Source of the DNA: Mesorhizobium qingshengii | Lineage (GTDB): Bacteria > Pseudomonadota > Alphaproteobacteria > Rhizobiales > Rhizobiaceae | NCBI RefSeq assembly: GCF_027563465.1 | Contig: NZ_JAPFQA010000004.1 | Location: 310,001-374,000, forward strand | Reading direction: 5' to 3' | DNA: 64,000 bases | In this document: positions 27,155 through 36,655 of the stretch, in pieces | How the letters are laid out: every line of letters starts with the position of its first letter | How positions within the stretch are numbered: position 1 is the stretch's first letter | Notes under the pieces: generated by a model | What the model was told of the DNA's origin: nothing | What the model saw: only the letters and a program-made list of their open reading frames with translations | Database searches by the model: none | Made by a program: the position numbers and the translations under genes

Positions 27155-28315
27155 TCAGACGGAAGAGCTTCCAAAAATCAGCGAGACATTGCCGCCGGCA
27201 TGGCGCTCCAGCCGGCCGGCGAGGTCGAGTTCGAGCAGAACCATGAAGACCTGGGCCGGGTGCAGGCCGGTGTGGCGGATGATCTCGTCGACCGGGACCG
27301 GCGTCGGGCCGAGCGCCTCGATCACCTTGGCGCGGTCGCTCTCACCGGGTGGCGTTGCGGCCGAGAAGTCGGGCGGCTCCTCAAATGGCGGCACTTCCGG
27401 CGCCCGCATGCCGGTCAGTGGGGCGATCGCCCTGGAAATGTCGGACGCTTCGGTAACCAGCGTGGCGCCGTCCTTGAGCAGGCCGTTGGTGCCGGCGGCG
27501 CGCGGATCGAGCGGTGAACCGGGCACGGCGAAGACCAGCCGGCCCATCTCGCCGGCAAGCCTGGCGCTGATCAGCGAACCGGAACGTTGTGCTGCCTCGA
27601 CCACGACCAGCCCAAGGGCGGCACCGGCAACAAGGCGGTTGCGGCGCGGAAAATCCTGGGCGCGCGGCTGCCAGCCGAACGGCATCTCCGAGATGATGGC
27701 GCCGCGCTCGGCAATATCCTCGCACAGGCCGGCATTCTCGGGCGGGTAGGGCAGGTCGAGACCTCCCGCCAGCACTCCGATCGTGCCGGTCGAGAGGCTG
27801 CCCTGATGCGCCGCCGTGTCGATGCCGCGCGCCAGGCCGGAGACGATCGAGTAGCCGTCGCGGCCGAGATCCGCCGCCAGCATGCGCGCCATCTTGATGC
27901 CGGCCAGCGATGCGTTGCGCGCACCGACGATGGCGACTCCGGGCAGCCGGAACACGGCCGCATTGCCCTTGATCGCCAGCAGCGGCGGCGGATTGTCCAT
28001 GCTGCGCAGCAGCGGCGGATAGTCTGGCTCGCCAATGCCGACAAAGCGTGCGCCCGCCCGCCGCGCTGCCTCCAGCTCCGCTTCGGCTTCGGCAACTGGA
28101 GTGATGCGGGCGATCCTGCTGGCACCACCGGAAATCATCAGTTCCGGCAGTATTTCCAGGGCCACCTCGGCCGAACCAAAGCGGTTGATCAGGTCGCGAA
28201 AGGAGGCGGGGCCAACATTCTGGGTGCGGATCAGCCGCAGCCAGCTCAGCCGCTGCCGGTCGCTGAGGCGCGGCCCGGCGGACGGCTCGCTCACCCCGGT
28301 GGCGCAATCGCTCAC
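27155..28315 (-). CDS. dprA: DNA-protecting protein DprA
   Basis: 386 residues. The start is the GTG at 28315, whose GTGA overlaps the plsY stop; sequence further upstream in this frame is a shadow of plsY. The Rossmann-like core is clear: [41 protein letters not shown] and RNRLVAG. The C-terminal winged-helix domain follows (about 315-380). DprA binds incoming single-stranded DNA and loads RecA during natural transformation. In many rhizobia topA follows dprA; here the 3' side meets the prophage-flanking region instead. Confidence 0.93.
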   Translation of the reverse strand: MSDCATGVSEPSAGPRLSDRQRLSWLRLIRTQNVGPASFRDLINRFGSAEVALEILPELMISGGASRIARITPVAEAEAELEAARRAGARFVGIGEPDYPPLLRSMDNPPPLLAIKGNAAVFRLPGVAIVGARNASLAGIKMARMLAADLGRDGYSIVSGLARGIDTAAHQGSLSTGTIGVLAGGLDLPYPPENAGLCEDIAERGAIISEMPFGWQPRAQDFPRRNRLVAGAALGLVVVEAAQRSGSLISARLAGEMGRLVFAVPGSPLDPRAAGTNGLLKDGATLVTEASDISRAIAPLTGMRAPEVPPFEEPPDFSAATPPGESDRAKVIEALGPTPVPVDEIIRHTGLHPAQVFMVLLELDLAGRLERHAGGNVSLIFGSSSV

Positions 28316-28899
28316 CCCTTGGCTCCGATCTTGCCCTCCGCGCCGGCAAGCAGGCGTGAAATGTTGGCCCGATGCTTGATGAAGACGATGATGCTCATCA
28401 CCACGAACAGGCCGGCAATCCGCGGCGTGCTCAGGAGATAAAGCGCGATCGGCACGACGACGGCCGCCGTCAGTGCCGCCAGCGAGGAGTAGCGGAAGAG
28501 GTATGCCATCACCAGCCAGACGACGGCGAAGATCAGCGCCACCTGCCAGGCAAGGCCGGCCAGGACGCCGAGATAGGTGGCGACACCCTTGCCGCCCTTG
28601 AAGCCCAGCCATGCCGGGAAGAGATGGCCGAGAAAGGCGCCAAGGCCGGCCCAGATCGCCAGGTCAGGCGCGAAATGGCCTGCAATCAGCACGGCGGCGG
28701 TGCCCTTCAGCGCGTCGAGAAGCAGCGTCGCGGCGGCAAGCCCCTTGTTGCCGGTGCGTAGCACATTGGTGGCGCCGATATTGCCGGAGCCGATCTTGCG
28801 CACGTCGCCCAGGCCGGCGGCGCGCGTCAGCAGGAGCCCAAACGGGATCGAGCCCAGGAGATAGCCGAACACCAATGCTAGGATCAGGCTGTAAGTCAT
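28312..28899 (-). CDS. plsY: Glycerol-3-phosphate acyltransferase PlsY
   Basis: 195 residues from ATG 28899. It is a five-pass inner-membrane enzyme that transfers the acyl group from acyl-phosphate to glycerol-3-phosphate, the first step of phospholipid synthesis. The three family motifs are visible: GSIPFGLL, then [12 protein letters not shown], and FKGGKGVAT near the middle. The length is normal. It overlaps dprA by four bases and lies 57 bases downstream of pyrC on the same strand. Confidence 0.95.
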   Translation of the reverse strand: MTYSLILALVFGYLLGSIPFGLLLTRAAGLGDVRKIGSGNIGATNVLRTGNKGLAAATLLLDALKGTAAVLIAGHFAPDLAIWAGLGAFLGHLFPAWLGFKGGKGVATYLGVLAGLAWQVALIFAVVWLVMAYLFRYSSLAALTAAVVVPIALYLLSTPRIAGLFVVMSIIVFIKHRANISRLLAGAEGKIGAKG

Positions 28900-28956
28900 T
28901 GTTTCCCCCGCATTTCCCCTGGCCAACCGGATCAGGTTCGACGCCCCGTTCCCGGT

Positions 28957-30243
28957 CTATGCCGAGTACACTGTGCGGCCCGCAACTAGCGTTTGCAAGA
29001 CCTTGCCCTGCAGTCGCGCACCTTCGAAACAGGTGTTTTTCGAGCGTGAGCGGATGCCACTTTCGCTGACGATCCAGGGTTCGTCCAGATCGACCAGTGC
29101 AAGATCGGCGATTGCCCCTGGTCTCAGCGTTCCGCCGGCCAGTCCGAACAGTTTTGCCGGCGCGGTGGACAAGGTCTCGATCAGTCTGAGCAATGGCACA
29201 TCGCCATTGTGGTAGAGCCGCAAGGCCGCGCCCAGCAGGGTTTCCAGCCCGATGGCGCCGGCCGCCGCGTCGGCAAAGGGCAGGCGCTTGGTGTCGACGT
29301 CCTGCGGGTCATGCGAGGAGACGATGATGTCGACTGTGCCGTCCCTGACCGCCTCGATCATCGCCAGCCGGTCTTCCTCGGCGCGCAGCGGCGGCGTCAG
29401 GCGGAAGAAGGTGCGGTACTCGCCGACGTCGTTTTCATTGAGCGACAGATTGTGGATCGACACGCCCGATGTCACGGTTGCGCCGTCGGTCTTCGCTCTC
29501 TTCACGGCGTCCACCGCCATCGCCGTCGATATCTTTGCCGCGTGGTAGGAGCCGCGCGTCAGCCGCGCCAGCGCCAGATCGCGCTCCAGCGGGATGGATT
29601 CGGCTTCACGCGGAATGCCGGAAAGACCGAGCCAGCTGGCATAGAGGCCTTCGTTCATGACACCTGATGAAGCAAGGTCGGCATCCTGCGTCTCATGCAC
29701 GATGGTGGCGCCGAAATCGCGCGCATAGGTCAACGCACGGCGCATCACCAGCGCACTGCCGATGGTGTGACGGCCGTCTGTGAAGGCGACAGCGCCGGCC
29801 TCGCGCAGCAGGCCGAACTCAGTCATCTCGCGACCGTCGAGGCCCTTGGTGATCGCCGCAGCCGGAAAGACGTTGACGATCGCCGTGTCCTTGGCCGTGC
29901 GCAGCACGAACTCAACCAGCGCCACATTGTCGATTACCGGATCGGTATCCGGCATCATGACGATGGAGGTGACGCCGCCGGCCGCCGCCGCGACACTCGC
30001 CGAAGCGATGGTTTCGCGATGCTCGCCGCCCGGTTCGCCAATGAAGACGCGGCCATCGAACAGGCCTGGAATGATCGCCTTGCCGGCACAGTCGACGACG
30101 GCGGCTCCCTCGGGGGCGCCCTGGTTCAGCGCCGCCTTGCCGGCAGCGACGATTTTTCTGCCGTCGACAATGACGGTGCCAACCTCGTCGATGCCGCGCG
30201 AGGGGTCGACGATGCGGGCGCGCTCAAAGACCGTTATGCTCAT
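28957..30243 (-). CDS. pyrC: Dihydroorotase-like protein, metal ligands lost (PyrC')
   Basis: 428 residues with the amidohydrolase barrel layout of class I dihydroorotases. The usual metal motif D-x-H-x-H-x-R-E-P-G is here D63-G-R-V-F-I-G-E-P-G72, so both histidines and the arginine are replaced. The later DHAPH-type motif reads SSHDPQD. This matches the non-catalytic dihydroorotase homologues that in several bacteria pair with aspartate transcarbamoylase as a structural partner. The gene overlaps pyrB by four bases (ATGA). A true dihydroorotase should be encoded elsewhere. Confidence 0.88.
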   Translation of the reverse strand: MSITVFERARIVDPSRGIDEVGTVIVDGRKIVAAGKAALNQGAPEGAAVVDCAGKAIIPGLFDGRVFIGEPGGEHRETIASASVAAAAGGVTSIVMMPDTDPVIDNVALVEFVLRTAKDTAIVNVFPAAAITKGLDGREMTEFGLLREAGAVAFTDGRHTIGSALVMRRALTYARDFGATIVHETQDADLASSGVMNEGLYASWLGLSGIPREAESIPLERDLALARLTRGSYHAAKISTAMAVDAVKRAKTDGATVTSGVSIHNLSLNENDVGEYRTFFRLTPPLRAEEDRLAMIEAVRDGTVDIIVSSHDPQDVDTKRLPFADAAAGAIGLETLLGAALRLYHNGDVPLLRLIETLSTAPAKLFGLAGGTLRPGAIADLALVDLDEPWIVSESGIRSRSKNTCFEGARLQGKVLQTLVAGRTVYSA

Positions 30244-31205
30244 GCGCCGCGGCCCTCGTGGTTGCGGCGCGGGTCGAGCAGCGCTTCCATCACCGCCATG
30301 CGCACGGCGACGCCCATCTCCACCTGTTCCTGGATGACGCTTTGCGGGCCGTCGGCGATTTCCGAGGCGATCTCGACGCCACGGTTCATAGGCCCGGGAT
30401 GCATCACCATTGCATCGTCCTTGGCAGCCTTCAGCTTTTCGGCATCGAGGCCGAAATAACGGAAGTATTCGCGCACCGAAGGCACGAAGGCGCCTTCCAT
30501 CCGCTCGCGCTGCAGGCGCAACATCATCACCACGTCGGCGCCCTTGAGGCCATCGGCCATCGAGCGTGTGACGATGACGCCCATCTTGTCGATGCCGGAG
30601 GGCAGAAGCGTCGAAGGCGCGACGACACGCACCTGTGCGCCAAGCGCATTGAGCAGCATGATGTTCGAACGTGCGACGCGCGAATGCAGGATGTCGCCGC
30701 AGATCGCCACGATCAGCTTCGACAGCGGGCCCTTGGCGCGGCGGATGGTCAGCGCATCGAGCAGCGCCTGTGTGGGGTGTTCATGCGCGCCGTCGCCGGC
30801 ATTGACCACGGAGCAGCCGACCTTCTGCGCCAGAAGGGCGGCAGCACCCGCCGACTGGTGGCGGATGATCAGGATATCTGGCCGCATGGCGTTCAGCGTC
30901 ATCGCCGTGTCGATGAGCGTTTCACCCTTCTTCACCGAGGAGCTTGCCACCGACATGTTCATCACATCGGCGCCGAGCCGTTTTCCGGCGAGTTCGAATG
31001 ACGACTGCGTACGCGTCGAAGCCTCATAGAAGAGATTGATCTGGGTGCGGCCGCGCAGCGTCGAGGTTTTCTTCTCGGACTGCCGCGAGATCGCGACCGC
31101 TCGATCCGCCCTGTCGAGCAGAAGCTCGATATCGGCGGGGGAAAGGTCGCGGATGCCCAGAAGATGGCGGTGGGGGTAGAGCGGCAGGGACGAAGCGTCG
31201 GTCAT
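30240..31205 (-). CDS. pyrB: Aspartate carbamoyltransferase catalytic subunit
   Basis: 321 residues; it joins carbamoyl phosphate and aspartate in the first committed step of pyrimidine synthesis. The carbamoyl-phosphate site [13 protein letters not shown], the [11 protein letters not shown] segment and the [11 protein letters not shown] segment are all present. No pyrI regulatory gene is nearby; instead the inactive pyrC homologue is translationally coupled, as in PyrBC' complexes. It is the first gene of the minus-strand run pyrB-pyrC'-plsY-dprA. Confidence 0.96.
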   Translation of the reverse strand: MTDASSLPLYPHRHLLGIRDLSPADIELLLDRADRAVAISRQSEKKTSTLRGRTQINLFYEASTRTQSSFELAGKRLGADVMNMSVASSSVKKGETLIDTAMTLNAMRPDILIIRHQSAGAAALLAQKVGCSVVNAGDGAHEHPTQALLDALTIRRAKGPLSKLIVAICGDILHSRVARSNIMLLNALGAQVRVVAPSTLLPSGIDKMGVIVTRSMADGLKGADVVMMLRLQRERMEGAFVPSVREYFRYFGLDAEKLKAAKDDAMVMHPGPMNRGVEIASEIADGPQSVIQEQVEMGVAVRMAVMEALLDPRRNHEGRGA

Positions 31206-31381
31206 CTCAAGGCGCTGCTATAGGGCGCGGATTTTGCGCCCGCAAGCGCCAGCTTTGGATTGAAGCCTTTCTCCCCGGTATTTTCGTCGCGCGCGCGGCA
31301 ACGCTTGGCTATATCTAGCCGATGGCCTCGGATTCGTGGCTTTCCGACGATAAGGCCTTTCTACGGATAAAAGGATTGGGC

Positions 31382-33010
31382 GTGACCGACGACGTGACGA
31401 ACCAGCCGCCGCCGCTGACGGGCGGCAACGCCTGGCGAGGCGATCCGTTGCTGATCCAGCTTGCCGAGCGTTTTTCCGATCCGGTGCGCAAGGATCTCGA
31501 CGGGCTTGGCCGTTTCGTGTTGACGCAGGAGGCGCAGGAACTGGCCCGCCTCGCCAATGTCGAGACGCCGAAGCTCAGGACGCATGACCGCCAGGGACGG
31601 CGCATCGACCTGGTCGAGTTCCATCCCGCCTATCACGCCTTGATGCGCCGCTCGGTGGCGAACGGGCTGCATTCCTCGGTTTGGGAAAATGGTGACGCCG
31701 AGATCGGCCGCCGCCATCAGGTTCGGGCCGCCCGGTTCTACCTGACCGCCGAACTGGAGACCGGGCATCTTTGCCCGATCACCATGACCAGCGCTTCGCT
31801 GGCGGCGTTGATGGCTAGCCCGAAACTGTTTCGCGAATGGGCGCCGCGCGTGACGACGCGCAAATATGACCAGAGCCAGAAGCCGCCGGTCGAGAAGGCG
31901 GGGCTGACGCTCGGCATGGGCATGACCGAGAAACAGGGCGGCACGGATGTGCGCGCCAATGTGACAAGGGCGGAACGAGCCGGCAGCGGGTTCTATCGCC
32001 TGACCGGACACAAATGGTTCATGTCGGCGCCGATGTCGGACGCCTTCCTTGTGCTTGGACAGGCGCCGGAGGGGCTGTCTTGCTTCCTCGTGCCGCGCAT
32101 TCTCGGCGATGGATCAGGCAACGGCTTTCGCTTTCAGCGGCTGAAGGACAAGCTCGGCAATCGTTCCAACGCTTCCTCCGAGGTGGAATTCGTCAACGCC
32201 ATCGGCGAGATGGTCGGCGAACCAGGCGCCGGCGTGAAGACGATCATGGACATGGTGACGCTGACACGGCTCGACTGCGCGGTGGCGTCTTCCGCGATCA
32301 TGCGCGCCGGCCTGGCCGAGGCCGTTCATCACGCCCGCCATCGCCAGGTGTTCGGCTCAACGCTGATCGAGCAGCCGCTGATGCAGCGCGTTCTGGCCGA
32401 CATGGCGCTCGATGTCGCCGCCGCCACGGCGCTGTCGTTCCGGCTGGCGCGTTCCTTCGACGAAGCGGCAAGCGATCGCGGCGAGGCCGCGTTTGCCCGT
32501 GCCATGACGCCGGTCGTCAAATACTGGGTCTGCAAGATCTCGCCGCCGCTGCTCTATGAGGCGATGGAGTGTCTCGGCGGCAATGGTTATGTCGAGGAGG
32601 CGCCGCTCGCCCGCTACTATCGCGAAGCTCCGGTCAACGCGATCTGGGAAGGGTCGGGCAATGTCATGGCGCTCGATGTGCTGCGCGTGCTCGGCCGCGC
32701 GCCTGGTTTGTTCGAGGATGTGCTGGCCGGCATCGACCGCGATCTCGGCGCTGGCGGACGCGGCACGATCGGCGTGCTGAAGGCGGCGATGCAGGTCGCT
32801 GCGACCGACGAGGGTTCGGCCCGGCTGCTCACCGAACAACTGGCCCTGTCGGCGGCGGCGGCGGAATTGCGCCGGCTGGGAGCAGGGCGAATCGCGGATG
32901 CCTTCGTCGAGACGCGCTTGGCCGGTCAGTGGCGCAACACCTATGGCATGCTCGATTCGCGCCACGATGCGCGCATGATCATCGACACGCTCTATCCGCC
33001 GGTGAACTGA
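31382..33010 (+). CDS. aidB: Acyl-CoA dehydrogenase family protein, AidB-like
   Basis: 542 residues from GTG 31382, chosen because AAAAGGA lies seven bases upstream and the product then aligns in length with AidB (541 residues); an ATG at 31322 lacks such a site. The N-terminus (VTNQPPPL) and HLCPITMTSASLAAL and GMGMTEKQGGTDVRAN match the AidB branch of flavin-dependent acyl-CoA dehydrogenases, and a segment GGNGYVEEAPLARYYREAPV closes the active site. AidB in E. coli is part of the response to alkylating agents. In rhizobia its role is not established. Confidence 0.88.
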   Translation: MTDDVTNQPPPLTGGNAWRGDPLLIQLAERFSDPVRKDLDGLGRFVLTQEAQELARLANVETPKLRTHDRQGRRIDLVEFHPAYHALMRRSVANGLHSSVWENGDAEIGRRHQVRAARFYLTAELETGHLCPITMTSASLAALMASPKLFREWAPRVTTRKYDQSQKPPVEKAGLTLGMGMTEKQGGTDVRANVTRAERAGSGFYRLTGHKWFMSAPMSDAFLVLGQAPEGLSCFLVPRILGDGSGNGFRFQRLKDKLGNRSNASSEVEFVNAIGEMVGEPGAGVKTIMDMVTLTRLDCAVASSAIMRAGLAEAVHHARHRQVFGSTLIEQPLMQRVLADMALDVAAATALSFRLARSFDEAASDRGEAAFARAMTPVVKYWVCKISPPLLYEAMECLGGNGYVEEAPLARYYREAPVNAIWEGSGNVMALDVLRVLGRAPGLFEDVLAGIDRDLGAGGRGTIGVLKAAMQVAATDEGSARLLTEQLALSAAAAELRRLGAGRIADAFVETRLAGQWRNTYGMLDSRHDARMIIDTLYPPVN

Positions 33011-33205
33011 GCCACGAACGTCGCGCGAAACCGGTACACCGTCCTGATTCAAGGTGCTCGCCGGCGTCTTCGCAACACCCTGTGGATGGCCGTTAACCTT
33101 AACAAATGGTTTCCGTTGCGGCGACGGGCGGCAAAGCCCACTGTCTGGCGAGAGCACGGAATGGTTCAAATTGGCCATCCTTTGCTCCGCGAAGCAGGAA
33201 CGCCG

Positions 33206-33763
33206 ATGCGACACGTACTGAGCTCTTTTCTGGCCTTGCACTGGGCGATCGTTTTCGGCCTGCTCGCGCTCATCTGCATCGACGGAAATCGCGGTGTGGC
33301 GGCGGCGCTTGGCGTGCTGGGTGCCACCGTTGAGGGGACTCGCTTCGTCGATCTCGACAACGTCATCGTGGTGGCGCCACTCGCCACCGCATTGCTTGTC
33401 GTGGCGGTGCTGTTTTTCTGGGCCTTTGTCGAAACCCTGATCAACGACGCGACCAGCGCGGGCGCCGACAGCATTGCCCGCATCGCCTTCATCTCAGCCT
33501 CAGGCGTGTTGTCGCTGATCGTCATCGGCGGCGCCGCGCAAGGCATCAATGGGCTGCTCATGGCTGTCGCCGTGCAGTTGGCCGCGCTTCTGGCGTCCTA
33601 TGTCGCCATGCTCACCGAACGACGGTCCGCGGTCGCGGCAGCCGCTTCGGGCGAGGGCGAGATCCGCGCCGTCGCCCACGGCATGGCAAAGGCGGCTGCG
33701 CACAACTCGCTGCTTTCACTCATTTCTGGCCGGACAGGGTCGAATCCGAAGGGAGGCCGCTGA
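33206..33763 (+). CDS. Four-helix membrane protein, hypothetical
   Basis: 185 residues from ATG 33206, with AGGA eight bases before it. Four hydrophobic segments are visible (about residues 8-25, 52-72, 95-112 and 117-137), followed by a hydrophilic tail of about 45 residues. It has no known domain to my eye. Its TGA shares a base with the next ATG, so the two membrane proteins are probably made together. Confidence 0.65.
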   Translation: MRHVLSSFLALHWAIVFGLLALICIDGNRGVAAALGVLGATVEGTRFVDLDNVIVVAPLATALLVVAVLFFWAFVETLINDATSAGADSIARIAFISASGVLSLIVIGGAAQGINGLLMAVAVQLAALLASYVAMLTERRSAVAAAASGEGEIRAVAHGMAKAAAHNSLLSLISGRTGSNPKGGR

Positions 33764-34104
33764 TGCGTTACGTCTTCGCATTGTGGGCGGCGCCGATGGC
33801 GATCTTCTGGGGCTGGTTCTATCTGTCGGCCAACGACATCAATTTCGGCTACGTCATGTTCAGCCGGCAGATGCACGACTTCTTCTTCCAGCTCTATGGT
33901 CAGATGCTCGGCATCGATCCAGCTATTATCCCCGGCATGGTGGCAAAGACGTGCATCTTCGACGGGCTTCTGCTGATGGCGCTGTGGGCGTTCCGCCGTC
34001 GCCGCGAAATCGCCGGCTGGATCAAGCAGCGCTGGGCGGCTCGGGTTCCGTTCGAGCAGACGCACCGAGCGACTGAAGCCGGTCCAGAACTCCCTGCAGA
34101 ATAA
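33763..34104 (+). CDS. Two-pass membrane protein, hypothetical
   Basis: 113 residues. Hydrophobic segments lie at about residues 4-22 and 62-78, with a basic cytoplasmic tail [18 protein letters not shown]. It is coupled to the preceding membrane protein by a one-base overlap. The last 83 bases are antisense to the 3' end of ruvX, so the C-terminal 27 codons are shared with that gene on the other strand. A conserved rhizobial protein of unknown function is the best description. Confidence 0.65.
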   Translation: MRYVFALWAAPMAIFWGWFYLSANDINFGYVMFSRQMHDFFFQLYGQMLGIDPAIIPGMVAKTCIFDGLLLMALWAFRRRREIAGWIKQRWAARVPFEQTHRATEAGPELPAE

Positions 34105-34582
34105 AGGCCGCCGCCGCCGAATCGATCTTTCCGGCGCGCTTGCGGCGCGAGAAATCCATCTCGATCAGCGTTCTTTCGGCCGCGACCGTCGATAGTCTTT
34201 CATCCCAGAGCACGAAGGGCAGATCGCTCATCTGTGCCATGTTGCGGACGAAGGCGCGCGATTTCTGCGCGCGCGGCCCTTCCGACCCGTCCATGTTGAT
34301 CGGCAGTCCGATCGCCACGGCGCCGACATTCTCCTTGCGCAGCAAGGCCAGCAGCACGGCGGCGTCGAGCGAGAACTTCCTTCGCAGGATGACCGGGCGC
34401 GGATGGGCGAAGGAAAACCTCTGGTCCGAAACCGCGACGCCGATCGTCTTGTCGCCGAGATCAAGTCCCGCCAGCGTTTTGCCGCCGGCAAGCCGCGCCG
34501 GCAATTCCTCGATGCTGATAACGCCCAACGGCTGTCCTTTGCCTCTCGACGCCGCGCGTTCTCTCAAACGGGCGACGGACAC
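34022..34582 (-). CDS. ruvX: RuvX/YqgF family resolvase-like protein
   Basis: 186 residues starting at GTG 34582, five bases after AAAGGG. The RNase H-like fold signatures are present: [15 protein letters not shown] with the first Asp, [27 protein letters not shown] and the final [11 protein letters not shown]. Members act on Holliday-type junctions or in 16S rRNA 5'-end maturation. A basic N-terminal extension of about 35 residues precedes the core, longer than in E. coli YqgF. Its 3' end overlaps the convergent membrane-protein gene. Confidence 0.92.
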   Translation of the reverse strand: MSVARLRERAASRGKGQPLGVISIEELPARLAGGKTLAGLDLGDKTIGVAVSDQRFSFAHPRPVILRRKFSLDAAVLLALLRKENVGAVAIGLPINMDGSEGPRAQKSRAFVRNMAQMSDLPFVLWDERLSTVAAERTLIEMDFSRRKRAGKIDSAAAAFILQGVLDRLQSLGASARTEPEPPSAA

Positions 34583-34651
34583 AGTAACCCTTTGATCTCA
34601 GGGCTATCGGCGTTCTATCCTCTGGCAAGGCAAAAATCGAGGAATGCATTC

Positions 34652-35359
34652 ATGAAACTGACCTGGTACGGCCACTCGGCCTTCCGCATCGAAACCGCTG
34701 ATGCAAAGATTCTCATCGATCCCTACCTGATCGGCAATCCCTCCTGGACGGGGGGCTGGGAAGGGCTGGCTGAGGGAGTGACGCACGTGCTGCTGACGCA
34801 TGGACACAGCGACCATATCAGCGGCGCGGTGGAAGTGCTCGGCAAGAGCGGCGCCCAGCTGGTCGCCAATTTCGAGATCTGCATGTATCTGGTCGGCAAG
34901 GGCGTCAGCGACAAGAAGATCAACCCCGGCAACATTGGCGGCACCGTCGATTGCGGCGGGTTCACCACCACGTTCGTCCAGGCGCTGCACTCATCCTCGT
35001 TTCCGGACGAGGGCGGCCTGAACACCTATCTCGGCAATCCGGGCGGCCTTGTCCTGCATTTCCCGGAAGACAGGACGCTCTACCACATGGGTGACACCGA
35101 CATTTTTTCCGACATGGCGCTGATCAACGAGTTGCACGAACCAAAGATCGGCATCGTGCCGATCGGCGACCGCTTCACCATGGGTGGCGCGGTGGCAGCT
35201 CTTGCCTGCCGCCGCTTCTTCAAGTTTGAAACGGTCATCCCTTGTCACTTCGGCACGTTTCCGATGATCGATCCGACCGCCGAGAAATTCGAGGCAGGCC
35301 TGGAAGGATCCGGTGTGAAGGTGGCATTGCCAAAGATCGGCGAGACGATCACGCTTTAG
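34652..35359 (+). CDS. UPF0173 metal-dependent hydrolase
   Basis: 235 residues from ATG 34652. The metallo-beta-lactamase signature [16 protein letters not shown] supplies the first ligand set, and GDTDIFSDM and IPCHFGTFP the others. The N-terminal [13 protein letters not shown] is typical of the UPF0173 family, normally about 230 residues. The natural substrate is not known. It is divergent from ruvX with 69 bases between the starts. Confidence 0.92.
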   Translation: MKLTWYGHSAFRIETADAKILIDPYLIGNPSWTGGWEGLAEGVTHVLLTHGHSDHISGAVEVLGKSGAQLVANFEICMYLVGKGVSDKKINPGNIGGTVDCGGFTTTFVQALHSSSFPDEGGLNTYLGNPGGLVLHFPEDRTLYHMGDTDIFSDMALINELHEPKIGIVPIGDRFTMGGAVAALACRRFFKFETVIPCHFGTFPMIDPTAEKFEAGLEGSGVKVALPKIGETITL

Positions 35360-35383
35360 AAATAGAGAAAGCGGAATGAAACC

Positions 35384-35800
35384 ATGTCCTTGAGGCAATC
35401 TCTTTGCGTGTCCATGTTTGTCGCGGCGTCGCCCGCGCTCGCCGCGGATGACTTCATCGACGGAGTCTATCTTCAGTCCGAGGAGCTTTGCGCACAGGCC
35501 AAAAAGGATACGTTGCAGACGCTGATCGACGCCGGCAACATCGTGCTTTCGGCACACGGGCTGCAGGGCGTCGAATACAATTGCGAGTTCGTGCAGATCA
35601 GCAAGGCGACGATTTCGCCAAGCTGGGCGGTGACGGCGATCTGCCAGGAACCGGGATATGTCTTTCCCGATGTCCTCTCGGTGACGCGGATGAGCGCGAC
35701 GCAGCTCGATCTCGTGTCGGTCCGGCCCGTCGACGACGAGAGCGAGGCAAGCGGCAACAGCGGCAGCTACTATTTGTGTGAAGGCATTGCCCTTCCGTGA
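35384..35800 (+). CDS. Secreted hypothetical protein
   Basis: 138 residues. A signal peptide (SLRQSLCVSMFVAASPALA, cleavage after about residue 21) leads to an acidic mature domain of about 117 residues with four Cys residues that could form two disulfides. It has no recognised domain. It lies 24 bases after the UPF0173 gene, so co-transcription is possible. Confidence 0.65.
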   Translation: MSLRQSLCVSMFVAASPALAADDFIDGVYLQSEELCAQAKKDTLQTLIDAGNIVLSAHGLQGVEYNCEFVQISKATISPSWAVTAICQEPGYVFPDVLSVTRMSATQLDLVSVRPVDDESEASGNSGSYYLCEGIALP

Positions 35801-35904
35801 CGATGTTGACCGAATAAGGTCGCCAGCGCCCCCCGGCACGATGCATGTTGCGCACCGCGCGCCGCGCCGCTATAGCCCGAACTGGTTTTCCCCGAGGCAA
35901 AAAC

Positions 35905-36192
35905 ATGTCCGTTGACCTTCAGACTGTGAAGCGCGTTGCGCGTCTCGCCCGTATCGCGGTGAGCGAAGAAGATGCCGAACGCATGACCGGCGAGTTGAAT
36001 GCCATACTGGGCTTCGTCTCGCAGCTGAACGAGGTCGATGTTTCCGGTGTCGAGCCGATGACCTCGGTGACGCCGATGGAGATGAAGAAGCGCCAGGACG
36101 TCGTCACCGACGGCAACAAGGCGGCGGATATCGTCGCCAACGCACCGGCGACCGAAGAGAATTTCTTCCTCGTGCCGAAGGTCGTGGAGTAG
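35905..36192 (+). CDS. gatC: Asp/Glu-tRNA amidotransferase subunit C
   Basis: 95 residues from ATG 35905, preceded by a GAGG site. The family pattern is complete: [40 protein letters not shown] and the C-terminal [10 protein letters not shown]. GatC is the small clamp holding GatA and GatB together in the complex that amidates mischarged Glu-tRNA-Gln or Asp-tRNA-Asn. gatA follows after one intervening GNAT gene; gatB is not in the window. Confidence 0.95.
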   Translation: MSVDLQTVKRVARLARIAVSEEDAERMTGELNAILGFVSQLNEVDVSGVEPMTSVTPMEMKKRQDVVTDGNKAADIVANAPATEENFFLVPKVVE

Positions 36193-36199
36193 CCGGCCC

Positions 36200-36655
36200 A
36201 TGGCAATCGAGATCGCCATCGAAACGCCGCTGCAGGACGAGGTGCGCGGCCTGGTCGAGGAACTCAACGAAACGTTGCTCGAACTGACGCCGCCGGAGCA
36301 CTGCTACCACATGACGGTCGAGCAGATGGCCGGTGAGGATACGACCGTTTTCATAGCCCGCGACAATGGCCTGGCCATCGGCTGCGGTGCGCTGAAGCGC
36401 CATGATGGCGGCGTCGGCGAGGTCAAGCGGATGTACACGCGGCCTTCGCATCGCGGCCGCAAGATCGGCGCCAGGATCGTCGAACGGGTCGAGGCGCTGG
36501 CGCGCGACGAGGGCCTGAAGCGCCTGGTGCTGGAAACCGGCGATCGTCATCCCGCTGCCTGGACCGTCTACGAACGTGCCGGATTTTCGCGCTGCGGCCC
36601 GGTGCTGGATTATCCCGATTCCGAGTGGTCGGTTTTTTACGAAAAGAGCCTTTGA
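36200..36655 (+). CDS. GNAT family N-acetyltransferase
   Basis: 151 residues. The acetyl-CoA-binding motif A is seen as [22 protein letters not shown], followed by [23 protein letters not shown] (motif B). The target is unknown. It is inserted between gatC (7 bases before) and gatA (one-base overlap, TGATG), so it is translated with the amidotransferase subunits. This neighbour is common in Mesorhizobium-like genomes as far as I recall; a functional link to tRNA amidation is not shown. Confidence 0.9.
   Translation: MAIEIAIETPLQDEVRGLVEELNETLLELTPPEHCYHMTVEQMAGEDTTVFIARDNGLAIGCGALKRHDGGVGEVKRMYTRPSHRGRKIGARIVERVEALARDEGLKRLVLETGDRHPAAWTVYERAGFSRCGPVLDYPDSEWSVFYEKSL

Noticed and set aside
28900..28956. 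Possible TPP riboswitch between pyrC and plsY
   Set aside because: The minus strand has GAACCTGATCCGG, like the 3' half of a THI element, but the 5' half with CTGAGA and the closing stem is missing, and plsY is not a thiamine gene.
31322..31381. Upstream ATG as start of the AidB-like protein
   Set aside because: It has no ribosome-binding site, while GTG 31382 has AAAAGGA at good spacing and gives the family length.
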